Shown one piece after another: positions 32,784-39,409 of a stretch of 64,000 nt of DNA; the first letter of the stretch is position 1, and each line of letters opens with the position of its first letter. The notes under the pieces were generated by a model that saw nothing but the letters and a program-made list of their open reading frames with translations, was not told where the DNA came from and did no database searches. The stretch comes from Taishania sp. (GTDB taxonomy: Bacteria > Bacteroidota > Bacteroidia > Flavobacteriales_D > Crocinitomicaceae), in assembly GCA_030150045.1 (NCBI GenBank), contig JASLGM010000039.1, positions 62,001-126,000 of the forward strand, written 5' to 3'. The position numbers were made by a program, and so were the translations under genes.

Positions 32784-34877
32784 TTAGAACGCTAATAACT
32801 TAAGCAATTCTGTTTTTACTTTTTCTGCGTTTGGTAATAACGCTGCTTCTAAAGACGAATTAAGAGGAATTGCTGGCGTGTCTATAGATCCAACAATTGC
32901 AATTGGCGCGTCTAGTGCTTTGAAGTTATCGCGCTGCAAACGTCCTGCCAATCCGAGGGTGAAACTTGCTTCAATAGACTCTTCAGTTACCAACATGACT
33001 TTACCGTGCTTTCGTGTCATTTCATTCAATAAATCCATATCTAACGGATTCAAAGAACGCAAATCAATAATTTCCACTTGGTCTTTCATGTCTTTTGTTG
33101 CTTCTAAAGACCAATATACTCCACGTCCATAAGTAATGATTACTGCTGTGTTCTCCGATTTAGCTTTTGCACCATCTACAGCTTGAACCACACGTCCTTT
33201 CCCGATTGGAATCACGTAGTCTTCGTCCGGCTCTATAGACATTGCTCCTTCCGTTCCTTTTATTTTTGACCAATACAATCCTTTATGCTCCAAAATAACC
33301 ACTGGATTTGGATCGTAGAAAGCAGCCTTCATCAATCCTTTTAAATCCGCACCGGTAGAAGGATAAACGGTTTTCACTCCTCTGATATTTGTCAGAACCG
33401 ATTCTACAGATGAAGAGTGGTAAGGACCTCCAGATCCGTAAGCTCCAATAGGAACACGAATCACAGCAGAAACAGGCCATTTACCGTTTGATAAATAATT
33501 TGAACGTGAAACCTCCGTAAACAATTGATTCAATCCTGGCCAAATGTAATCGGCAAATTGTACTTCCACAAAAGGTTTTAAGCCAACTGCAGACATACCC
33601 ACAGTTGAACCAATAATAAAGGCCTCTTGAATCGGCGTGTTAAAAACGCGATTATCTCCAAATGTTTGCGCCAAGGTTGCTGCCTCGCGGAAAACTCCAC
33701 CTAAACGCCCACCCACATCTTGTCCGTATAACAATGCCTCAGGATGTTTTTCCATGATCTCTCTTACAGCAAACAGAGCTGAATCTACCATTACGGTTTT
33801 CTTTTTCCCTTTTGGCTCGCGTTCACCTTTCTCTTCTGTGATTGGCGTTGGTGCAAAAATATGTTGTGTAACCGAATCGACAGATGGTTCTTCAGCATTT
33901 AATGCTCGAGTATAATCTGCGTCAACGGTTTCTTTTACGGTTTTTTCAATATTGGTAATCTCTGTTTCTGTTACTCCAGCCGCTACTAAACGTTGCATTA
34001 ATTTAGGAAATGGATCTTGTAAAGCCGCTTCTTCTAAATCATCTCGGTACCACTCTTTTCTTACACCAGATGTATGATGTCCTAAAAGGGGAACTTTGGC
34101 ATGTAAAATGAAAGGTCTTCTTTCTTTACGCACCGTTTCAAAGACTTCTTGTACCGTTTGATAGCAGGTGTCAAAATCGGAACCGTCAATGCTACGCACC
34201 TCTAATCCCTTAAATCCTTTAGCGTAATGCGCAATATCTTGTGCGCGGGTTTCGCTTGCATTAGCAGAAATATCCCAACCGTTATCTTGCACCAAGAAGA
34301 CAATAGGAAACTGTTTCAGAGCCGCCATTTGGAAAGCCTCAGAAACCTCTCCTTCTGTGCAAGACGCATCTCCAAGTGAACAAACTACCACGGGATTATC
34401 ACCTTTATAATCTTCCGAGAGTCCCTGTTTTTCTTTATACTGAATTCCCATTGCCACGCCAGCCATTGGTATAGCTTGCATACCTGTTGCAGACGATTGA
34501 TGCGGGATTTTTGGCATATCCGAACGATTCAAAGAAGGGTGGGAATAATACGTTCTACCTCCCGAAAATGGATCTTCTTTTTTAGCAAACACTTGTAGCA
34601 TAAGTTCGTATGGCGTGATACCGATACTTAACAGAATACTGTCATCCCGATAGTAAGGAGCAACCCAGTCTTGTGGATTCAACTGCATACCAACGGCGAT
34701 CTGAATGGCTTCATGACCTCGCGATGTAGCGTGCACATATTTTGCCGTTACTTCTTTATTTTCCTCGTATTTTTCGGCCAAGGTTTTAGCCGTACACATA
34801 TATTCAAAGGCTTTGATTAACTCAGCTTTCGCTGTTTTACTGTCTAATTTCCCTTGAGTCGCTGTAGCTTTGGACAT
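32784..34877 (-). CDS. Fused alpha/beta E1 component of 2-oxoacid (branched-chain type) dehydrogenase
   Basis: A 697-residue natural fusion. The alpha half (about 1-330) has the thiamine diphosphate motif GDASCTEGEVSEAFQ..QDNGWDISA and the HATSRGHEAIQ/APYYRDDS segments. The beta half (about 355-697) has LYGQDVGGRLGGVF, PIQEAFIIGSTVGMSAVG and LVTEESIEASF. E1 decarboxylates 2-oxoacids and passes the acyl group to the E2 lipoyl domain. The fusion is typical of Bacteroidota and usually annotated as 2-oxoisovalerate dehydrogenase, so branched-chain amino-acid catabolism is most likely. E2/E3 genes are not in the window. It has its own promoter and terminator. Confidence 0.92.
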   Translation of the reverse strand: MSKATATQGKLDSKTAKAELIKAFEYMCTAKTLAEKYEENKEVTAKYVHATSRGHEAIQIAVGMQLNPQDWVAPYYRDDSILLSIGITPYELMLQVFAKKEDPFSGGRTYYSHPSLNRSDMPKIPHQSSATGMQAIPMAGVAMGIQYKEKQGLSEDYKGDNPVVVCSLGDASCTEGEVSEAFQMAALKQFPIVFLVQDNGWDISANASETRAQDIAHYAKGFKGLEVRSIDGSDFDTCYQTVQEVFETVRKERRPFILHAKVPLLGHHTSGVRKEWYRDDLEEAALQDPFPKLMQRLVAAGVTETEITNIEKTVKETVDADYTRALNAEEPSVDSVTQHIFAPTPITEEKGEREPKGKKKTVMVDSALFAVREIMEKHPEALLYGQDVGGRLGGVFREAATLAQTFGDNRVFNTPIQEAFIIGSTVGMSAVGLKPFVEVQFADYIWPGLNQLFTEVSRSNYLSNGKWPVSAVIRVPIGAYGSGGPYHSSSVESVLTNIRGVKTVYPSTGADLKGLMKAAFYDPNPVVILEHKGLYWSKIKGTEGAMSIEPDEDYVIPIGKGRVVQAVDGAKAKSENTAVIITYGRGVYWSLEATKDMKDQVEIIDLRSLNPLDMDLLNEMTRKHGKVMLVTEESIEASFTLGLAGRLQRDNFKALDAPIAIVGSIDTPAIPLNSSLEAALLPNAEKVKTELLKLLAF

Positions 34878-34896
34878 TTCTTTCGATTTTGCTTTT

Positions 34897-34929
34897 CAAA
34901 TATACGGATTTATCAATTATTTGGAACAA
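34897..34929 (-). promoter_or_regulatory. Promoter of the E1 fusion gene
   Basis: On the minus strand, TTG (34929-34927), 22-nt spacer and TATATTTG (34904-34897). Leader to the ATG is about 14 nt. Confidence 0.5.
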
Positions 34930-34964
34930 AAAAAGCAAGCCGAGTAGATTCCTTGACTTGCTTT
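34927..34964 (-). terminator. Rho-independent terminator, minus strand, downstream of the A2/B2 composite
   Basis: AAAGCAAG (34932-34939) pairs with CTTGCTTT (34957-34964); the minus-strand T run follows. It is the first strong terminator after the DPP-IV gene, so that transcript may read through the repeat composite in antisense. Confidence 0.75.
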
Positions 34965-35017
34965 AAAAAAACTGTTTTTCAATTCCTGAAACAACTCCCC
35001 GATTAGGCACCCTGATT

Positions 35018-35356
35018 CCGCGTTAGGGATACTAATGGAAAGCTTTTTCGTGAAGCATGAACGGAAAACTTGCAATGAATAGCCCGACCCCTTCGTTTGT
35101 TGTTAAAGGAAATATTTTGTCTAAACAAAACAAAGGGCGGAAGAATAAAAACATGTATTTGGCAGCCATTTCGGTCTACGCGTTTTAGTCCACTCTTGGT
35201 AAAAGGGTACACCTAATGTTTGCCACGTGCTTCCGTTGGTCGCAGTGGCAAACAAAGGTTAACACCTTTCCCAAATCGCTTCGCTGTCACCGCTCCGCCC
35301 GGGCTGTGAGTTCTCATTTCATTTCTCCATTCTCAAAAGAAGGGGAAACGCCCAAA
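35018..35356 (+). repeat. Family B structured repeat, copy B2, interrupted by copy A2
   Basis: The left closing arm GCGTT (35020-35024) is followed by the conserved AGGGAT and the AAG-c-TTTTTCGT hairpin, identical to B1, then ATAGCCCGACCCC. The right arm AACGC (35347-35351, within GGGGAAACGCCCAAA) appears only after an intact A copy at 35161-35305. CCCCTTC-g-TTTG (35088-35099) can pair with CAAAA-GAAGGGG (35334-35345) across the insert. A local alternative hairpin to AAACAAAACAAAGGG also exists. Confidence 0.75.
35161..35305 (+). repeat. Family A structured repeat, copy A2 (nested in B2)
   Basis: Best example of family A: GGCAGCC, GGTCTACGCGTTTTAG, a perfect 9-bp inner stem GTTTGCCAC (35218-35226) with GTGGCAAAC (35245-35253) around the loop carrying GCTTCCGTTGGTCGC, then the outer arm ACACCTTTCCCAA and the end CCGCCCGGGCTG. 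Confidence 0.85.
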
Positions 35357-35368
35357 TAAAAATTGCCT

Positions 35369-37480
35369 TTATTTATTTTTCTCAATCACGTAATTTAACA
35401 CTTTTGTCATCAAGTGCACGCGATCTTTTCCACTCACATTATGCGGGTGCATTGGGTACGGGAAGAAATCCATTTGAATGCCCAAATCCACAAAACGCTT
35501 TACCAACGCCAAGTTATGTTGCATCACCACCACGTCATCCACTGTTCCATGAATCAACAATAAATCATCTTTTAAGTTACCTGCTTTTTCCAATAAACTA
35601 GTTGCTTTGTATCCTTCTGGATTTTCCTCAGGACGATCCATGTATCGCTCACCGTACATGATTTCATAGAATTTCCAATCCGTCACCGGTCCACCTGCAA
35701 CACCACATGTAAATGTTCCCGGATGGGTCAACAACAAATTCGTTGTCATAAAACCACCAAACGACCAACCGTGCACAGCTAAACGATTTCCGTCCACGTA
35801 TGGCAAGGATTTCAAATACGCCACTCCAGCCATTTGATCTTCCATTTCTACCACGCCCAATTGTCTATGAATTTGCGACTCAAAAGCCACACCACGTCCT
35901 TCAGAACCTCTATTGTCTAGCGTATATACCAAATATCCTTGTTCCGCCATCCAGTACATCCACAGATTCGCTCCGTCTAACCAATTATTGGTGACCAATT
36001 GCGCATGCGGACCACCATATACATATATCAATACAGGATATTTTTTCGTCGCATCAAAATTGGACGGTTTGATCAATCGAGAATATAAAGTCGTTCCATC
36101 ATTTGCTTTAAGGCTTCCGATTTCAGCCGTTCCAAGTAATGTGTTTTCTAAAGGATTTGTGGCTTTCAATGTTTCACGCACCATTTTTCCGTTTGCCAAC
36201 AACAACTGTTCTACATTTGGTGTGCTGTGATTTGAATATGCATCATAAACATACTTACCATTCGAAGAAATCTCCGTTTTATGTGTTCCAGAAACCGCAG
36301 TAATCAAAGTTTGCTTTCCTTTCAAATCCACAGAATAAAGCATCGTGTTCAGCGGCGATTCGCCCGTTGCCTTAAAGAATATTTTCCCATCCGCGTAAGC
36401 TTCAATCGACTTTGCAACGAAATCGTTCTTCGTCAACTGACGAATTAATTTTCCTGAGAAATCGTAGTGGTACAAATTATTGAAACCATCACGTTCCGAA
36501 ACCCAAACAAACTCATTATTTTTTCCTTCAAGGAAGAACGCAGGATGTTCTGGCTCCGTCCATTTATCGCTTTTTTCTTCAAATAGTGTACGTACAAACT
36601 TTCCAGTTTCCGCTTCAAAGACATTCAATCTCATGTGATTTTGATCCCTATTCACTTCTGCAATCACCACAAACTTCCCGTCTTCTGAAAAAGACAAATT
36701 CGTTAAATAATCTTCTGCTCCACCTGTCGAAACGATAAACGCTGTTTTACCTGTTTGCACATTGTAAACGCCCACTTTAACGTGCTCCGAAGGCTGTCCA
36801 GCCATTGGATATTTGATGGATTTCAATTTCCCAGGTGTTGGATTAATATCAAGTAGCGGATAATCTGCTACATTTTTTTCATCCTTTTGGTAAAAAGCAA
36901 GATAATTTCCCTCATTACTCCAAAACAAACCGCCGCTGATACCAAACTCACTTCTTGAAATGGCACTTCCTGAAACAATATTTGCCTCTTTATTCGCTGT
37001 AACCGCAATTTCTTTTCCATCCTTCGCTAAGAACACATTGTTTTCAACCGTAAAAGCAACCGCTTTTGACGGCAGGTTTATCAACGCATTTTCTCCGTTT
37101 ATCTCAGCGTAAACATTTCCCGTTTTTTTGTTCACGTCGTACATCGCAAACTTAACCCCATCATTAACAGCAATTGTAGAAGCGTTGACCCAAGAATAAT
37201 CTATTAGATATTTCAATGAAAGCCCTGTTGCTGCATTGATTTCCACTACGGTCGTCAATTGGGTTTGCTTTCCTGTTTTTGCATCCACCGACATTAAAGT
37301 TGAATAATTGTCAACGAAAGCATATTTATCTTCTCCTTTCACCCAACTTACCGCAAAAGAATGTTTAGGATAAAACCCACGATACTGCTCCATCACAGCC
37401 GTTTTTAAGGTCAGTTCTGTCTTCTGCGCGAAGCTAAATGTTGCCCCTAATAAGAAAAGGGATAAAATGATTTTTTTCAT
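35369..37480 (-). CDS. Dipeptidyl peptidase IV-type S9 prolyl peptidase
   Basis: A 703-residue exported peptidase: signal peptide 1-19 (ending SFAQ), a DPP-IV N-terminal beta-propeller (about 40-460), and an alpha/beta-hydrolase domain. The catalytic Ser is in GWSFGGFMT (about residue 585), Asp in HGTVDDVV and His in YPMHPHNVSG. It releases Xaa-Pro dipeptides from peptides in the periplasm or at the surface. The YGGPHAQLV and DNRGSEGRG segments also match S9B. It is divergent from the 37646 gene. No strong terminator lies directly after its stop. Confidence 0.93.
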   Translation of the reverse strand: MKKIILSLFLLGATFSFAQKTELTLKTAVMEQYRGFYPKHSFAVSWVKGEDKYAFVDNYSTLMSVDAKTGKQTQLTTVVEINAATGLSLKYLIDYSWVNASTIAVNDGVKFAMYDVNKKTGNVYAEINGENALINLPSKAVAFTVENNVFLAKDGKEIAVTANKEANIVSGSAISRSEFGISGGLFWSNEGNYLAFYQKDEKNVADYPLLDINPTPGKLKSIKYPMAGQPSEHVKVGVYNVQTGKTAFIVSTGGAEDYLTNLSFSEDGKFVVIAEVNRDQNHMRLNVFEAETGKFVRTLFEEKSDKWTEPEHPAFFLEGKNNEFVWVSERDGFNNLYHYDFSGKLIRQLTKNDFVAKSIEAYADGKIFFKATGESPLNTMLYSVDLKGKQTLITAVSGTHKTEISSNGKYVYDAYSNHSTPNVEQLLLANGKMVRETLKATNPLENTLLGTAEIGSLKANDGTTLYSRLIKPSNFDATKKYPVLIYVYGGPHAQLVTNNWLDGANLWMYWMAEQGYLVYTLDNRGSEGRGVAFESQIHRQLGVVEMEDQMAGVAYLKSLPYVDGNRLAVHGWSFGGFMTTNLLLTHPGTFTCGVAGGPVTDWKFYEIMYGERYMDRPEENPEGYKATSLLEKAGNLKDDLLLIHGTVDDVVVMQHNLALVKRFVDLGIQMDFFPYPMHPHNVSGKDRVHLMTKVLNYVIEKNK

Positions 37481-37604
37481 TACTCTATTTTGCGTTGATT
37501 AAACCTCTTATATATGTGAAAAACCTTCTTTCATCGCTAAAACTATCAAAATCTTCTGATTTAGCATCTAAATCTTAACATCAAATTCATTGAAAAAGTG
37601 TTTC

Positions 37605-37631
37605 TTGCCTGCGCTACAATAAGTATCTTTG
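37605..37631 (+). promoter_or_regulatory. Promoter of the 37646 gene and paaI-like thioesterase
   Basis: TTG (37605-37607), 16-nt spacer, TATCTTTG (37624-37631). Transcription start near 37637 supports the ATG at 37646 rather than the in-frame ATG at 37598, which lies upstream of the promoter. Confidence 0.55.
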
Positions 37632-37645
37632 TACAAATATTTATT

Positions 37646-38134
37646 ATGAAGCACATTAGTTTATCCAGTATTGAGAAGGCAATTGAAAAAGTTGATAACC
37701 TTGATGAAAACGGATTAGAGAAGATATCAGAAACATTCGCATTGTCACAACCTTTGCTTTTAGGATACATCTTGTCCGCAGCTGAAGAGTATGAAAATGA
37801 AAACCTTGAAGGATTAATTATCTATTATTTCTGCTTGATCACAGAAGCATTCAACCAAGAAGGAGTCACCTTAAACGAAGTTTCTGAAGAAATTGTTGAT
37901 GAGTTCGAAGAGCCTTTCTTCGATGCTTTAGATGCATACTTTGGTTCAGAAAGCGAAGAATCTGACGATCTATTGGCAGAGTTTTGCGACCAACCCGAAT
38001 TGATTCAATTCATGGCGATGGAAGTTTCTACACCTGATGTTGATGGAACAGAGTTAGACGACGAAACAGCCACCCAATTGTTTATCGTCACTTCCGCAAT
38101 GATCGGATTACTAGGACGCGCTATAAAAGCATAA
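37646..38134 (+). CDS. Acidic cytoplasmic protein of unknown function
   Basis: The 162-residue product starts MKHISLSSIEKAIEKVDN (ATG at 37646; an upstream in-frame ATG precedes the promoter). It is strongly acidic with an apparently all-helical pattern: GLEKISETFALSQPLLLGYI, LIIYYFCLITEAF, and an Asp/Glu-rich middle (SESEESDDLLAEF). There is no signal peptide or membrane segment. It is 2 nt upstream of a PaaI-type thioesterase and shares its transcript. I do not recognise a family. Confidence 0.75.
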   Translation: MKHISLSSIEKAIEKVDNLDENGLEKISETFALSQPLLLGYILSAAEEYENENLEGLIIYYFCLITEAFNQEGVTLNEVSEEIVDEFEEPFFDALDAYFGSESEESDDLLAEFCDQPELIQFMAMEVSTPDVDGTELDDETATQLFIVTSAMIGLLGRAIKA

Positions 38135-38136
38135 AC

Positions 38137-38541
38137 ATGTCACCAACAGAAATTGTTCAATCCATGATGCAAACCGACCGTTTTTCACAATGGCTCGGCA
38201 TTAAAGTGCTTACTGTAACCCCAGGCAGCTGTCAACTACACATGACCGTAACCAAAGACATGGTCAACGGAATGGGCAACACACACGGTGGCATTAGCTT
38301 TTCTTTCGCGGACTCCGCCTTGGCCTTCGCATCCAATTCACATGGAATCAAAGCCGTCAGCATTGAAACCTCAATTTCACACGTGCGCCCATCATCAATT
38401 GGCGATGAATTAACAGCAGTAGCACGTGAATTACATTGTGGCAGAACAATCGCAGTTTACGAAATAACCGTCACCAACCAACATCAAAAAGTAGTCGCCC
38501 TTTTCAAAGGAACCGTCCACCGAACCGATATAAATTGGTAA
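38137..38541 (+). CDS. paaI: Hotdog-fold acyl-CoA thioesterase, PaaI type
   Basis: The 134-residue protein has the PaaI hotdog motif NGMGNTHGGISFSFADSALA with the conserved His and the acidic Asp, followed by FASNSHGIKAVSIETSISHV. PaaI hydrolyses ring-hydroxylated phenylacetyl-CoA intermediates in the phenylacetate pathway, relieving CoA trapping. Related thioesterases act on other aryl- or acyl-CoAs. No other paa genes lie in the window, but the next operon is beta-oxidation, so a general acyl-CoA role is possible. It is followed by a terminator. Confidence 0.85.
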   Translation: MSPTEIVQSMMQTDRFSQWLGIKVLTVTPGSCQLHMTVTKDMVNGMGNTHGGISFSFADSALAFASNSHGIKAVSIETSISHVRPSSIGDELTAVARELHCGRTIAVYEITVTNQHQKVVALFKGTVHRTDINW

Positions 38542-38551
38542 CAAAATACAG

Positions 38552-38586
38552 AAAACCGTTTTCCTTAAAAAAGAAAGCGGTTTTTT
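38552..38586 (+). terminator. Rho-independent terminator after the thioesterase
   Basis: AAAACCGTTTTCCTT pairs with AAGAAAGCGGTTTT, about 13 bp, followed by T residues. Confidence 0.88.
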
Positions 38587-38590
38587 ATTT

Positions 38591-38732
38591 GGCAGCCAAT
38601 TTGGTCTACACGCTAAAGGCTTTTTCCACAACGTTGTTTTGCATACAAGCCAACGAGCTTCTGTTAGTCGCTGTTACCTTGTAGCGTCACAAACGCCGTG
38701 ATTCAAAGCGCTTCCGCGATCCGCCCAGGCTG
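38591..38732 (+). repeat. Family A structured repeat, copy A3
   Basis: GGCAGCC, TTGGTCTACACGC, loop GCTTCTGTTAGTCGC (38657-38671) and the end CCGCCCAGGCTG. The inner stem is TACAAG (38644-38649) with CTTGTA (38678-38683), a complete sequence change from A2 with pairing kept. 38733-38870 shows nothing else recognisable. Confidence 0.78.
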
Positions 38733-38875
38733 AAAAACAGAGCGAAATCAGCTTACACAGCAACTTCTTTTCAAACATGAAAAGATTAACAATTAGCAGA
38801 AAAACAAGCTAAAGCACTCAAACCCTCTACTCCTCCACAAAACCACTTTTTCACAAAAATTAATTTCAAAATTAC

Positions 38876-38887
38876 TATGCTTGCATA
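38876..38887. promoter_or_regulatory. Palindromic operator candidate of the MarR-fad operon
   Basis: TATGC-TT-GCATA, 48 nt upstream of the MarR-family start, followed 6 nt later by TTTTGTTATT. The same half-sites occur upstream of the acyl-CoA dehydrogenase gene at 46856-46867. Confidence 0.5.
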
Positions 38888-38911
38888 AATAATTTTTGTT
38901 ATTTTAGCCTA

Positions 38912-38936
38912 AATCAAATTTAAAAAATCAAATTTA
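38912..38936 (+). repeat. 11-bp direct repeat before the MarR-family start
   Basis: AATCAAATTTA occurs at 38912-38922 and 38926-38936, the second overlapping the ATG. It may be a second regulatory site or low-complexity coincidence. Confidence 0.4.
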
Positions 38937-39388
38937 TGTCGCAAGCCCCACCCGTACTATTTGATGTTCACATACGCAACATTTGGCACCGAGTGTATCG
39001 CTTATACAACCAAAAAGCAGCCGACCACGACATGACCATGTCCATTGGTTTCATTTTGATGAATGTAGATAAAGAAGGAACGCCAAGTACACAATTAGGT
39101 CCACGCATGGGAATGGAACCCACCTCTTTGTCGCGCACCTTAAAGACAATGGAAGAAAAAGGCCTTATCCTTCGCAAAGAAGATAAAATTGACAAACGTA
39201 AAGTATTGATTTTTTTAACACCTGAAGGCGTTGAAAAACGAAGAGAAGTTCGTAACTTTCTATACGACTTTAACACAAAGGTTTACAGCAAAATTGCACC
39301 GACAAAAATGAAAGCATTTGTAGAAGTCATGCAGAAAATTGACACCGCAATAGAATTAGAATTAAAGGAAATCACAAAAGGTAAATAA
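38936..39388 (+). CDS. MarR-family transcriptional regulator
   Basis: A 150-residue winged-helix protein of the MarR family. The DNA-binding region runs TPSTQLGPRMGMEPTSLSRT (helix-turn-helix, about 55-80) and the wing is ILRKEDKIDKRKVLIFLTPEG. The family binds short palindromes as dimers and usually responds to a small ligand; homologues next to fad genes often sense acyl-CoAs. It is 21 nt upstream of the beta-oxidation fusion gene, a layout common in Flavobacteria. Palindromes upstream of it and of the acyl-CoA dehydrogenase gene are likely targets (inference). Confidence 0.9.
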   Translation: MSQAPPVLFDVHIRNIWHRVYRLYNQKAADHDMTMSIGFILMNVDKEGTPSTQLGPRMGMEPTSLSRTLKTMEEKGLILRKEDKIDKRKVLIFLTPEGVEKRREVRNFLYDFNTKVYSKIAPTKMKAFVEVMQKIDTAIELELKEITKGK

Positions 39389-39409
39389 CCTGATAAAATA
39401 ACCCAAATT

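Noticed and set aside
38436..38684. 82-codon frame running from paaI into repeat A3
   Set aside because: It overlaps a conserved gene in another frame and crosses a terminator.
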